From the NCBI GenBank assembly GCA_030641465.1, contig DAOWHK010000052.1, positions 1 through 22,249 on the forward strand: 22,249 nt of DNA, written 5' to 3'. Origin of the DNA: Parachlamydiales bacterium. Lineage in GTDB: Bacteria; Chlamydiota; Chlamydiia; Chlamydiales; Simkaniaceae. Under the pieces are notes generated by a model. That model ran no database searches. It saw only the letters and a list, made by a program, of their open reading frames with translations, and was not told the origin of the DNA. A program made the position numbers and the translations under genes. Of the stretch, positions 7,409 to 15,396 are shown one piece after another; the stretch's first letter is position 1; every line of letters begins with the position of its first letter.

Positions 7409-7958
7409 GGCCAATCTCCTCAAAGCTTACATCAAGAACAGGAAAAGAACTCCAATTTGCATCATCAAAATGCCACCACTCTTTAGGTAATGGAATAAAC
7501 CCTTCATTTATCATCACAGATTCAAGTAAGTCTCTATTCCGAATGACCTCTTTCGGTAAATCAAAATAATCTCGGTGCGCAGCTTTATTAAAAGAATCAA
7601 AAGAAGTTGGCATCAAAAGCTCCTTTCCACTTTGATCTACGATTGTAAGATCTACAGCCGCTCCTCGATTATGCTTCGACCCGAGCTCTGGACGAGCGAT
7701 ATACGTACTATCCGGCATTATCTCCCAGAATTTTTTCTGTACACTTAAAGGGCGATAACCATCAAAAACTTTTAGTCCAAGGCCTTGCTTTTCCAAATTC
7801 CTTTGCACTATCACTAATTTATGAGCAACGGACCTTCGCAGATAACAAATAGCCGAAGGATAAAGCACCTCGTTTGTAAAATTATTTTTTGTTGCATACC
7901 GAATATCGAGCAAAATTTCAGGACAGCTCACACTAAGATCAACGAATTTTTCCACCAT
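7392..7958 (-). CDS. ddpX: D-alanyl-D-alanine dipeptidase, VanX/DdpX family (peptidase M15D)
   Basis: A zinc peptidase that hydrolyses D-Ala-D-Ala, supplying D-alanine from peptidoglycan fragments or, in VanX, depleting the dipeptide. The 188 residues match the family length. Catalytic features are complete: GYRP at 67-70 (Arg69), SKHNRGAAVD at 94-103 (zinc His96 and Asp103), and KEWWHFDD at 159-166 (base Glu160, zinc His163). There is no signal peptide, so a cytoplasmic enzyme is likely. The start ATG at 7958 has a strong GGAGGGGAG just upstream. No vanH/vanA or vanRS genes are nearby, so resistance is unlikely; recycling is the likelier role, of interest because chlamydiae make little or modified peptidoglycan. 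Confidence 0.93.
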   Translation of the reverse strand: MVEKFVDLSVSCPEILLDIRYATKNNFTNEVLYPSAICYLRRSVAHKLVIVQRNLEKQGLGLKVFDGYRPLSVQKKFWEIMPDSTYIARPELGSKHNRGAAVDLTIVDQSGKELLMPTSFDSFNKAAHRDYFDLPKEVIRNRDLLESVMINEGFIPLPKEWWHFDDANWSSFPVLDVSFEEIGRDLSD

Positions 7959-8014
7959 CTCCCCTCCTTCAGACTAATTCTCTAAAAAATTAACACAAAC
8001 TTTGTTTTCTTTTC

Positions 8015-8043
8015 TTGTGAAAAAATCACTGCTCAATTAAATT
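8015..8043 (+). promoter_or_regulatory. Possible promoter of the tRNA-Val/tRNA-Asp unit
   Basis: TTGTGA (8015-8020), 17-base spacer, TAAATT (8038-8043), about 45 bases before tRNA-Val. Both boxes are imperfect. Confidence 0.4.
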
Positions 8044-8088
8044 AGATCACTTATGAAGGAAGTTCAGAGTTAACCAAAGCTTCCTAAG

Positions 8089-8161
8089 GGGCGTGTAGCT
8101 CAGTTGGTAGAGCACCTGTCTTACACACAGGCGGTCATAGGTTCGAATCCTGTTACGCCCA
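8089..8161 (+). tRNA. tRNA-Val (anticodon TAC)
   Basis: Acceptor GGGCGTG pairs with TACGCCC; D-arm TAGCTCAGTTGGTAGAGCA; anticodon stem CCTGT/ACAGG with loop CTTACAC (TAC); T-loop GTTCGAATC. Discriminator A, CCA not encoded. Confidence 0.97.
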
Positions 8162-8180
8162 CATTTTTTTCACACTCCTT

Positions 8181-8254
8181 GCGGGAGTAGTTCAATTGGT
8201 TAGAGCACCAGCCTGTCACGCTGGAAGTTGCGAGTTCGAGTCTCGTCTCCCGCG
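8181..8254 (+). tRNA. tRNA-Asp (anticodon GTC)
   Basis: Acceptor GCGGGAG pairs with CTCCCGC; anticodon stem CCAGC/GCTGG with loop CTGTCAC (GTC); T-loop GTTCGAGTC; discriminator G, CCA not encoded. It follows tRNA-Val by 19 bases, probably one transcript. Confidence 0.97.
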
Positions 8255-8391
8255 ATCTTTTTTTTCAAGCTACGTTATCACCAAAAAAAATCATCGCAAG
8301 TCATAAAAGCTAAGACAGGAAAAAATCCAAAGATTGATTCGGTTTGTGTATATTTGTCAAATGCACTAAACTGAGCTGCGGAGGATACTTT

Positions 8392-9294
8392 ATGTCACAC
8401 GCTCGAACTCAGTCAAAAACAGTTTTTCAATACGTCCAATCTTACTTTTGGACACTCGTTGGAGCATTTTTAGCGGCTATCTCTATTCATTCTTTTTTAT
8501 ATCCCAATGAGTTGATTGATGGAGGAATTATTGGTATCTCTATGATTTTAGGGCGCCTATTTGGATCCACCTATTTCCCTATATTTTTTATTGTATTAAC
8601 GCTCCCCTTCGTTTACCTATCCTATAAATTTATCCGGAAGACCTTCTTCATTCAAATGACAATTGCTGTACTGCTCTTTACAATTTCTCTTAGTGTTGTT
8701 AGCTATTTCCCCCCCTTTACCGGCGACCCCCTTGAAATCATCGTCATTGGTGGCGCAATACTCGGAATTGGAGCGGGTCTTGTCATTAGATTTGGTGGCT
8801 GCTTAGATGGTACTGAAATCTTAGCGATTATCATCAATCGAAAACGAGGCTTTACAGTTGGTCAAGTTGTTATTTTCATCAATGTCTTTATTTTTGCAGC
8901 ATATGGACTCATTTTTTACGATTGGCATATAGCAATTCGTTCGTTACTAACCTATATCGTTGCTTTTAAAATGATGGATCTTGTAATTGTTGGTCTCGAT
9001 GAGCTGAAATCTGTCATGATCATCTCCTCAAATCCAAAAAAACTGACAGAAATCATTATGCATGAATTGGGACTGGGACTCACAGTCATGTATGGACGAG
9101 GCGGCTACTCAGGGGACGCTCGTGAAATTCTTTTTGTCATCGTTGAAAGGCTTGATCTTTCAGACCTTAAAGAGCTTGTCCTTCGTGAGGATCCAACCGC
9201 ATTTATTGCGATTGAAAATCTTCATGAAGCGGTCTATGGAAAACAGGCAAAGCTTTCGAAAAAACGGGGAAAAACAAAACGCATAAAAAATTAA
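8392..9294 (+). CDS. YitT-family membrane protein (DUF161 + DUF2179)
   Basis: An inner-membrane protein of about 300 residues with five to six hydrophobic segments in its first 200 residues, typical of YitT. Family motifs are visible: an early NELIDGGIIGISMIL, a second-half GGCLDGTEILA, and a cytoplasmic DUF2179 domain containing YGRGGYSGDAREILFVIVER. The physiological function of the family is unsettled. I start at ATG 8392 because GCGGAGGAT lies 8-10 bases upstream; the frame extends to a TTG at 8344, but those 16 residues do not resemble the family. The C-terminus is very basic (KLSKKRGKTKRIKN). The gene lies 137 bases after tRNA-Asp and 21 bases before the GroEL paralogue, probably in one operon with it. 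Confidence 0.88.
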   Translation: MSHARTQSKTVFQYVQSYFWTLVGAFLAAISIHSFLYPNELIDGGIIGISMILGRLFGSTYFPIFFIVLTLPFVYLSYKFIRKTFFIQMTIAVLLFTISLSVVSYFPPFTGDPLEIIVIGGAILGIGAGLVIRFGGCLDGTEILAIIINRKRGFTVGQVVIFINVFIFAAYGLIFYDWHIAIRSLLTYIVAFKMMDLVIVGLDELKSVMIISSNPKKLTEIIMHELGLGLTVMYGRGGYSGDAREILFVIVERLDLSDLKELVLREDPTAFIAIENLHEAVYGKQAKLSKKRGKTKRIKN

Positions 9295-9315
9295 GAAAAA
9301 GGAGTTTAATCGATC

Positions 9316-10914
9316 ATGTCCAATACACCAAATGATATCCTTTTTGCTGAAGACGCAAGACATAAACTTAAATGCGGCCTGGAAATTCTAAAAGAAAGTG
9401 TTGGGATCACACTCGGACCAAAGGGAGGAAACGCCCTGCTTCAAACGAGTGCTAAAACTCCAATGATTACAAATGACGGATACTCTATCTCGCGTGATAT
9501 CCAACTAAAAGATCAATTTGAAAATATGGGTGTATCTCTTGGCAAAGAGCTCGCTAATAAAATTAAAGAAAAATCAGGAGATGGAACAACCACTGGAATT
9601 ATTCTTTTAAATGCACTTTTTCAAAATGGGATAAAAAACATCACAGCTGGCGCAAATCCTATACTCCTCAAACGGGGCATTGAGCAAGGGGTCCGGGCAA
9701 TACTAAAAGAGTTAAACAAACTCGCAATCCCTGTCACAAATGAAGAAGATATCAAAAAAATTGCTACAGTTTCAGCAAATGGAAGCCAAGAAATTGGTCA
9801 TACCCTCTATGAAGCAATGGGCTACGCTTCAAAAAATGGAGTCATTACAATTGAAGATGGCAAAGGGGTCGAAACGATTATTGATGTGGTAGAGGGTATG
9901 CAAATAAACGGGGGTTACCTAAGTCCTTATTTTTGCACAAATACAGAAAAAATGACTTCCCAAATGATCTCTCCAGCTATTTTAATTACAGATCAAACAA
10001 TCTCTTCTATTCATGATTTATTACCTCTTTTGCAAATGATCTCATCTTCAGGCAAAGAGCTTGTGATTATTGCAGAAAACATAGAGCGTGATGCACTTTC
10101 CTCTCTTGTCTTGAACCGATTAAGAGCAACACTTAAAGTCACGGCAATAAAAGCTCCAGGTTTTGGAGAGCAGCGCATGGAATTACTTCAGGACCTAGCA
10201 ATTTTGACAGGCGCCACTCTCGTTACGAAAGAAAAAGGCATGCTTCTAAAAGATATTAAAATCGACATGCTCGGTGGTTGTGATCGATTAGAGGTCACTA
10301 AAAATAGCTCTACAATTATCAATGGATCCGGAGATATTCTTTCCATCGAAAATCACAGTAAACAACTCCAAAGAAAAAGCAAAGAAGCTCTAAATACGAA
10401 AGCCCGGGAAAGGCTTGAAGAGCGCGCCGCCAAACTCTTAGGTGGAGTTGTCGTTATTCGTGTGGGAGCATTAAGTGAAATCGATTTGAAACAAAAAAAA
10501 CAACTCTTTGAAGACAGCTTAAATAGCACAAAAGCTGCAAAAGAAGAAGGCTTTGCTCCAGGAGGGGGAATCGCTCTTCTAAGATGCAGAGAAATTCTAA
10601 AATCCTTCAAAAATCTTCAAAAAGATGTAAAACTTGGATTAGATATTCTTTATAACGCCTGCTCTGCACCCTTTACTCAAATTGTAAAAAATTCAGGATA
10701 TGATCCATCTCTTGCCTTAGAAGAAGTCCTAAACTCCGAAAGGAATGTAGGTTTCAACGCACTAACTGGAAAAGTAGAAGACTTGATAGAAGCAAGTGTG
10801 ATCGACCCGATCCTTACAATAAAAAATTGTCTTCAATTTGCGGCATCTATCGCAAGTGTCGCACTCCTTACAGAAGTGCTTATTGGAGATGCGCAAGAAG
10901 AAATGGAAGGATAA
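9316..10914 (+). CDS. Divergent GroEL (Hsp60) paralogue without a GGM tail
   Basis: A group I chaperonin subunit of 532 residues. The ATP site seems intact: TLGPKG at 32-37, Asp54 in ITNDG, GDGTTT at 88-93, catalytic Asp400 (E. coli Asp398) in FEDSLNST, and PGGG at 415-418. The apical domain keeps GGYLSPYF (199-206) and VKAPGFG-like IKAPGFG. It differs from true GroEL in many surface positions, ends in DAQEEMEG without the Gly-Gly-Met tail, and no groES is adjacent. Chlamydiae carry extra GroEL copies (GroEL2, GroEL3) and this is probably such a paralogue; which one cannot be told by eye. AAGGAG precedes the ATG by about 11 bases. It lies between yitT-like and two GT9 genes with gaps of 21 and 4 bases. 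Confidence 0.93.
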   Translation: MSNTPNDILFAEDARHKLKCGLEILKESVGITLGPKGGNALLQTSAKTPMITNDGYSISRDIQLKDQFENMGVSLGKELANKIKEKSGDGTTTGIILLNALFQNGIKNITAGANPILLKRGIEQGVRAILKELNKLAIPVTNEEDIKKIATVSANGSQEIGHTLYEAMGYASKNGVITIEDGKGVETIIDVVEGMQINGGYLSPYFCTNTEKMTSQMISPAILITDQTISSIHDLLPLLQMISSSGKELVIIAENIERDALSSLVLNRLRATLKVTAIKAPGFGEQRMELLQDLAILTGATLVTKEKGMLLKDIKIDMLGGCDRLEVTKNSSTIINGSGDILSIENHSKQLQRKSKEALNTKARERLEERAAKLLGGVVVIRVGALSEIDLKQKKQLFEDSLNSTKAAKEEGFAPGGGIALLRCREILKSFKNLQKDVKLGLDILYNACSAPFTQIVKNSGYDPSLALEEVLNSERNVGFNALTGKVEDLIEASVIDPILTIKNCLQFAASIASVALLTEVLIGDAQEEMEG

Positions 10915-10918
10915 TTTT

Positions 10919-11878
10919 ATGAAAAGCGCTGCAATTGTTTGCGCCCAAGGCTTAGGAGATGCGCTTCTTATGATGATTGCGGCCTGGAAGCTCCAAAAAC
11001 AAGGTTATACCGTAACTTTTTTTCATCCAAAAGCAAGCGAGCTCGAAAAACTTTTTGATCACACAACGTTTAAACCTTACCCAAACTCCGAAGATTTTTC
11101 CAAAACTTTAAAGCCCTTTGATTTAGTCCTGGTAGAAAATGACAACTCAAAAAGAGCATGGGATCTATTTAAGCTTAGGGGCAATAAATGTTTGAACAAT
11201 CTTATTTTTCTTTTTCCAACGAAAAGTATAAAGCTCACGGAAAAAGATTTTTTGTTTGAGCAAGCATTACCTGTTGCCGCAAATATTGGTCTTGCTTGCG
11301 CAAAATTGCTTAAATCTCCTGAAATCACGAAAGAAAATGGAATACTTCTTCCAAAAAATCTTATCTATAGAAAATTTCCAAAACGAATTGTCATTCATCC
11401 AACAAGTCGCGATCCCAAACGCAATTGGAGCCAAGCTAAATTCATCAATCTCGCTCATAAGCTCAAGAAAAAAAAATATGAAGTATGCTTTTCTCTTAGT
11501 CCTGAAGAACAAAAAGAGTGGGAATTTGTTAAACTTCAAGGCTTTCATCTTATCAACTCACCTACTCTACGCGCTCTTGCGAACTATCTATATGAATCAG
11601 GATTTTTTATCGGAAACGACTCAGGCACAGGACATCTAGCCTCCAACCTATCTATCCCAACACTTACCCTTTCAGGAAATCCTAAACGAATAGGCCTTTG
11701 GCGCCCTGATTGGTATCACGGAGAAATATGCACTCCCAAGCTTCCCCTTCCTAACCTCAAAGGAATAGGTCTAAGCCTCAGAGACAACTACTGGCAAAAT
11801 TTTCTTACAACTAAGCAAGTCCTTAAACAATTTTGCCATCTTGAAAAGCTGCAAAATCATTTGGAATGCGCACTATGA
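10919..11878 (+). CDS. GT9-like glycosyltransferase, copy 1
   Basis: Resembles family 9 glycosyltransferases (heptosyltransferase type), which add sugars to lipopolysaccharide core or other surface glycans at the inner membrane. In 319 residues it has the N-terminal GLGDALLMM (11-19), a central IVIHPTSRDPKRNW with the family's PxS-R-W pattern (157-170), and a C-terminal nucleotide-sugar site GNDSGTGHLASNL (232-244; family form GNDSGPxHLA). Start ATG 10919 is 4 bases after the groEL-like stop with GGAAGGAT upstream; longer in-frame readings go into the groEL-like gene and are unlikely. It ends with an ATGA overlap with a paralogue. As classical chlamydiae lack heptose, the sugar and acceptor are unknown. 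Confidence 0.8.
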   Translation: MKSAAIVCAQGLGDALLMMIAAWKLQKQGYTVTFFHPKASELEKLFDHTTFKPYPNSEDFSKTLKPFDLVLVENDNSKRAWDLFKLRGNKCLNNLIFLFPTKSIKLTEKDFLFEQALPVAANIGLACAKLLKSPEITKENGILLPKNLIYRKFPKRIVIHPTSRDPKRNWSQAKFINLAHKLKKKKYEVCFSLSPEEQKEWEFVKLQGFHLINSPTLRALANYLYESGFFIGNDSGTGHLASNLSIPTLTLSGNPKRIGLWRPDWYHGEICTPKLPLPNLKGIGLSLRDNYWQNFLTTKQVLKQFCHLEKLQNHLECAL

Positions 11879-12819
11879 AACAAAAAACTGCAGCAATCAT
11901 TACCTCAAAGGGAATGGGCGATGGACTCATGATGATGGTCGCAGCCCATAGACTTGCACTCGAAGGGTACCAAGTCACGACATACCACAACCGGCTTTTT
12001 GAACTAAGAGACTGGTTTTTGATGCATCAATTTCATAAAGAACCAAAGTCGTATGAGGAAGAGCTAAAATCCTACGATCTCATCGTCTTGCAAAATGACA
12101 ACACTCCAAAAAGTCAACAAATAAGAGAACTTTTCCAAAAAGGTTCCCTTGAGTCCTTAAGCATTTTTTATGCAAGTCATGAAAAAATTAAACACCCCCC
12201 CCTCACATCTTGGGACCAAGCTTTCGAATCGCAAAAGCCCATGGTGGAAAATATTGCAAAAGCCATTGCTCGGGTTCTACAAACAAAACAAATTTCAAAA
12301 AATAACGGCATTGTCCCTCCAACGAATCTTGTCCATAGAAAATACAAAAACCGCGTGATCATTCACCCTGAAGCAACAATTGATGAACGCACCTACTCTG
12401 CAGAAAAATTTTTAGAAATTGCCGCTCTATTAAAACTCGAAGGATTTAACCCCGTTTTTTCCATCAGTCCGCAAAATCTTGCCAAATGGAAAAAAATGAT
12501 AGAAAAAGATAGTTTTCTACCATCCTTTCCGACTCTTAACGAGCTTGCAGCCTATATTTATGAATCAGGATATCTCATCGGAAATGAATCAGGCCCCTCT
12601 CATTTAGCATCAAATCTTCAAATTCCAACCCTTGTCATTGCAGGAAATAAAAAACGGATGCGTCTTTGGAGACCCGGCTGGCTTCAAGGGGAAGTGATCA
12701 CTCCTCCTTCCTTTATTCCAAACTTCAAATACTCTCGGCTAAGAGAAAAAAAATGGCAACGGTTTATCTCTCCTACAAAAGTTATCCGCTTATTTAAAAA
12801 ATTAGCAGCCAAAAATTGA
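11875..12819 (+). CDS. GT9-like glycosyltransferase, copy 2
   Basis: A 314-residue paralogue of the preceding gene along its full length: KGMGDGLMMMVAAHRL near 12-27 matches the other's QGLGDALLMM; YESGYLIGNESGPSHLASNL near 223-242 matches YESGFFIGNDSGTGHLASNL; and the end region RLWRPGWLQGEVITPPSFIP matches LWRPDWYHGEICTP. The active-site-like Asp of GNDSG is Glu here and the central region differs (IIHPEATIDERTYS instead of IVIHPTSRDPKRNW), so donor or acceptor may differ. I choose ATG 11875, which overlaps the previous stop as ATGA and aligns with the paralogue's first residue; ATG 11866 is three codons longer. Its end overlaps the minus-strand glycosyltransferase by 18 bases. Confidence 0.78.
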   Translation: MKQKTAAIITSKGMGDGLMMMVAAHRLALEGYQVTTYHNRLFELRDWFLMHQFHKEPKSYEEELKSYDLIVLQNDNTPKSQQIRELFQKGSLESLSIFYASHEKIKHPPLTSWDQAFESQKPMVENIAKAIARVLQTKQISKNNGIVPPTNLVHRKYKNRVIIHPEATIDERTYSAEKFLEIAALLKLEGFNPVFSISPQNLAKWKKMIEKDSFLPSFPTLNELAAYIYESGYLIGNESGPSHLASNLQIPTLVIAGNKKRMRLWRPGWLQGEVITPPSFIPNFKYSRLREKKWQRFISPTKVIRLFKKLAAKN

Positions 12820-13743
12820 GCGAAGACTTTGCTCTCGAAGCATATCCCCAGTGATCTTTGTTACATTTTCAAACGCCCTCTCTTGTCGAGAAACATGCTG
12901 AGCAAGAAGATCTTTCACATTTATTTTCAAAGGATCGTGCAATGGTTCTACCCTTTCATAGGTCAGCCCAAAAATCGGATCTTTTCCCTCAAATGGCTGA
13001 TTAAAACCCTTTTCAATCGCCCCTACCCAATCTCGATCATGTTTATGCCCCCACATCTGCACTTTACGAAGGAGCTCATCCGGCAATCGAACCCAACTAT
13101 AGTGATGCACTAAAGGCTTTCCATCAAGTCCCACAGCATTTTGCACCCTACTTCCTTCAAAATCCATAAACACGCCATGCCTCTCAAGTATATTCAATAG
13201 ATGCTCTGGCTCTATTGCAGATTTTTTCACAACTAAACTACCAGGATGCCATGCGCGTGATCGCAATGTAGGACTTTTGAAATAAAAATAACTTAGAAGT
13301 CGATGCATCGGCGCACGCATCATTTGGGAGCTCGCAAAAAAACTTTGAAACCGACTCCCATCGATAATCTCATCCACATCTAAAAACAAAAGATACTCAC
13401 TTCTTGCAAAATGATACCCCACATACCGACTAGTGCTATGCCAAAAGTGAGTCCAATCCTCACTTTCAGGAGAAGTTGTCCTGTAGGACCCATACGCTTT
13501 TTTTGCATCATACGCATACTCAATAAATTCACAGTCCGGATGCATCGCATAAGCAAGAGATAGCAGTTCTCGATCTTCAGGAGTCCCATCAAAAAAATGA
13601 TCACAAACCGCAATAATAACCTGACTTGAGAACAGCTTTACCTCCTTTATACAAAGGGCTAAATATCTAAAATCATTTGTACAAAAATTAATTATTGAAG
13701 TAATATTCCCTTGATTTCCAAAATCTTTTTTGCTTTTTTTCAT
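12802..13743 (-). CDS. GT2-like glycosyltransferase
   Basis: A 313-residue soluble protein. The N-terminus has a beta-strand opening (ITSIINFCTNDFRYLALCI, about 14-32) and a DxD-type metal/nucleotide-sugar motif in LLFLDVDEIIDG (118-129), the pattern of GT-A fold (family 2 and related) transferases; family 92 is also possible. The C-terminal half is Trp- and His-rich and has no motif I know. Beyond 'probable glycosyltransferase' I cannot assign a substrate. The ATG at 13743 shares CATG with the start of the divergent DUF2490 gene; the frame extends to 13788 (another ATG), giving a very basic N-terminus. No Shine-Dalgarno is clear, so the start is uncertain. Neighbouring GT9 genes and an outer-membrane barrel suggest surface-glycan work. 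Confidence 0.65.
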   Translation of the reverse strand: MKKSKKDFGNQGNITSIINFCTNDFRYLALCIKEVKLFSSQVIIAVCDHFFDGTPEDRELLSLAYAMHPDCEFIEYAYDAKKAYGSYRTTSPESEDWTHFWHSTSRYVGYHFARSEYLLFLDVDEIIDGSRFQSFFASSQMMRAPMHRLLSYFYFKSPTLRSRAWHPGSLVVKKSAIEPEHLLNILERHGVFMDFEGSRVQNAVGLDGKPLVHHYSWVRLPDELLRKVQMWGHKHDRDWVGAIEKGFNQPFEGKDPIFGLTYERVEPLHDPLKINVKDLLAQHVSRQERAFENVTKITGDMLREQSLRSIFGC

Positions 13744-14401
13744 GCTTTTGAAATTCGTTTTTTTTGTTTTTTGTTTTTTGAACTGCAAATGTTTTTGTAC
13801 ATTAAATGGAAATGGTGATTTTCAAATTTGGAATTATGATTTTGTAAATATTCCAATCCGAGAGAACAAAACCCTTCAGCTATCAGCCCATTTTAAATGG
13901 GGGGATAGCGCAAGCAAGCTCTATAATAAACACTTCCAAGTTCTCTATATTAATCGCCTAGGAAAGTACCTCGCCCTTTCTCCAGGATACAGGCAAGTAT
14001 GGTTACTTAACCAAAAAGATCAATGGAAAACTGCCTACACTCCAATGTGTGATCTAACCTTTCATTTTACTCTTTGCAGCGCTTTTATAAAAAATCGAAA
14101 TCGGATACTTCTTCATCTAGGAAAACTGGGAACTCGCAGCACAACTTTTGTCTATCGCAACCTTTTGCATATTGCCTTTCCATGGGAATGGTCTCCTATG
14201 AAACTAAAACCCTTTACCTCTTATGAATTGTTTTGGGTCGAAGGAAACGGGATCTCTCAGCATCGAATAAACGCAGGCTTGCATTTTAAAATTTTCGGAC
14301 CTTTTTTTGGCTCGCTGAGCTACCAATACCGACTGCTAAATATCAGTTCTTTTCAGACCTATCAAAACGTATTAGAAATCAGCGCTAGAATAAATTTCTA
14401 A
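13742..14401 (+). CDS. DUF2490-family outer-membrane beta-barrel protein
   Basis: A 219-residue protein with an N-terminal signal-like stretch (MLLKFVFFVFCFLNCKCF) followed by DFQIWN, the usual start of mature DUF2490 proteins. The rest is alternating short strands with aromatic ends: RLYY-like SKLYNKHFQVLY, LSPGYRQVW, FVYRNLLHIAFPWEW, LKPFTSYELFW, RINAGLHFKIF and GSLSYQYRL. It ends in phenylalanine (RINF), the C-terminal signal that the BAM complex reads. Function unknown in the family. The start ATG 13742 overlaps the opposite gene's ATG; a TTG at 13730 is in frame and would extend the signal by four residues. No ribosome site is visible. Its promoter must lie inside the divergent gene. Confidence 0.75.
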   Translation: MLLKFVFFVFCFLNCKCFCTLNGNGDFQIWNYDFVNIPIRENKTLQLSAHFKWGDSASKLYNKHFQVLYINRLGKYLALSPGYRQVWLLNQKDQWKTAYTPMCDLTFHFTLCSAFIKNRNRILLHLGKLGTRSTTFVYRNLLHIAFPWEWSPMKLKPFTSYELFWVEGNGISQHRINAGLHFKIFGPFFGSLSYQYRLLNISSFQTYQNVLEISARINF

Positions 14402-14436
14402 AACAAGTTATGGATATCAAAGGAAGGAGCGCTCCA

Positions 14437-15063
14437 ATGATGTCTACACTACTATTACTTTTTAAAGGAATTGTCGCAGGATTTTTCTACTCTTTTATCT
14501 CTATTTCTGGAGTGATGTACTGCACGCATTATCTCCTAAATAAAGGAAAAAAAAGAGCAATGTTTGCAGCTTATGGAATCATTGCTGCCCAAGGGATTTG
14601 GGCGCTTGTTGCATCATTCATTCTCTTTATCCTTGCCAAATGGACCGAACTAAACAGCCCAAGCTTTTCCATAATCGGTGCAATGATTCTCTTTGTGATG
14701 GCAATCAAATTCTATAAAGCAGACGTAGTATTTGAAGAAGAAGAAAAACTTCTCCAAGCGAGCCCCTATAAGACTTTTGTAGAAGTTTTCAAACTTGCAA
14801 TGCAAAGTCCCATAAGAATTATCGGATATGCCGCAATATTTGCAGCGCTTGGCGTCGTCAAATACCCTGTGTCATTTTCCAACTTCATCAGCACCACAAT
14901 CGGCACACTTGTTGGAACCTACATTTGGTGGCAAGTTTTTTTAACCGTCCTAGACAAGCAAAAAAAAGCCCTGAGCCCTCAAAACAAACAACTCTTGCAT
15001 CGAATTGCCGCCTTCATCCTCATTGGATTCGTAGTCATTGGGCTTCTAGAAGTTTATCTTTGA
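14437..15063 (+). CDS. LysE-like inner-membrane protein
   Basis: A 208-residue integral membrane protein with about six hydrophobic segments (roughly 1-25, 38-62, 70-90, 118-140, 148-172, 185-205), the layout of the LysE/RhtB exporter superfamily. An N-terminal motif FKGIVAGFFYSFISISG sits where LysE proteins carry a Gly/Pro-rich first helix, but the usual PGP is not there, so amino-acid export is only a guess. A charged loop (KADVVFEEEEKL) follows the third helix. I start at ATG 14437 because GGAAGGAG lies 7 bases upstream; an earlier in-frame ATG at 14410 lacks one. It is 35 bases downstream of the barrel gene, probably the same transcript, and its stop overlaps the convergent small exported-protein gene by 10 bases. 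Confidence 0.65.
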   Translation: MMSTLLLLFKGIVAGFFYSFISISGVMYCTHYLLNKGKKRAMFAAYGIIAAQGIWALVASFILFILAKWTELNSPSFSIIGAMILFVMAIKFYKADVVFEEEEKLLQASPYKTFVEVFKLAMQSPIRIIGYAAIFAALGVVKYPVSFSNFISTTIGTLVGTYIWWQVFLTVLDKQKKALSPQNKQLLHRIAAFILIGFVVIGLLEVYL

Positions 15064-15389
15064 TACGTATCCGTGTCCCAGTGAAAAACAGACATATCAA
15101 TTGCTTGGCTATAATAGATCTCCTTAAAAGCTTGAGGAAACTCCTTATCCCCCATCTTTACAACCGCTTTTCCATGAAAAAGATCTCTCATTGCAGGAGG
15201 AATTGCAATCCCCTGATCTTTCATCTCCGCCTCTAAATATCTATCGTGAAAAACGATAGAATTTTCATGAAACTCCGCAACAACAAATCCTGTCTTCTGA
15301 TTAAATAACTTCATCTCACTCTCATCATTTGCTTGAAGTGCTACTTGACATCCAAGAGCAATTGCTGCTGTAATTAGTACTTTTTTCAT
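15054..15389 (-). CDS. Small exported protein of unknown function
   Basis: A 111-residue product starting MKKVLITAAIALGCQVALQA, a classic signal peptide likely cut after Ala20. The mature 90 residues are acidic, single-domain-sized, without cysteines or transmembrane helices, and match nothing I recognise. The ATG at 15389 (after GAGGTGG) is favoured over the longer frame beginning at 15413, which runs into the upstream gene. It lies 7 bases downstream of the PI-kinase-like gene, whose stop overlaps this gene's ribosome site, so the two are co-transcribed and probably translationally coupled. It could be a periplasmic partner of that gene, but that is inference. Confidence 0.75.
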   Translation of the reverse strand: MKKVLITAAIALGCQVALQANDESEMKLFNQKTGFVVAEFHENSIVFHDRYLEAEMKDQGIAIPPAMRDLFHGKAVVKMGDKEFPQAFKEIYYSQAIDMSVFHWDTDTYQR

Positions 15390-15396
15390 AACCACC

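Noticed and set aside
7392..7958. Vancomycin-resistance determinant
   Set aside because: Only the VanX-like dipeptidase is present; the ligase, dehydrogenase and regulator genes are absent, so resistance is not supported.
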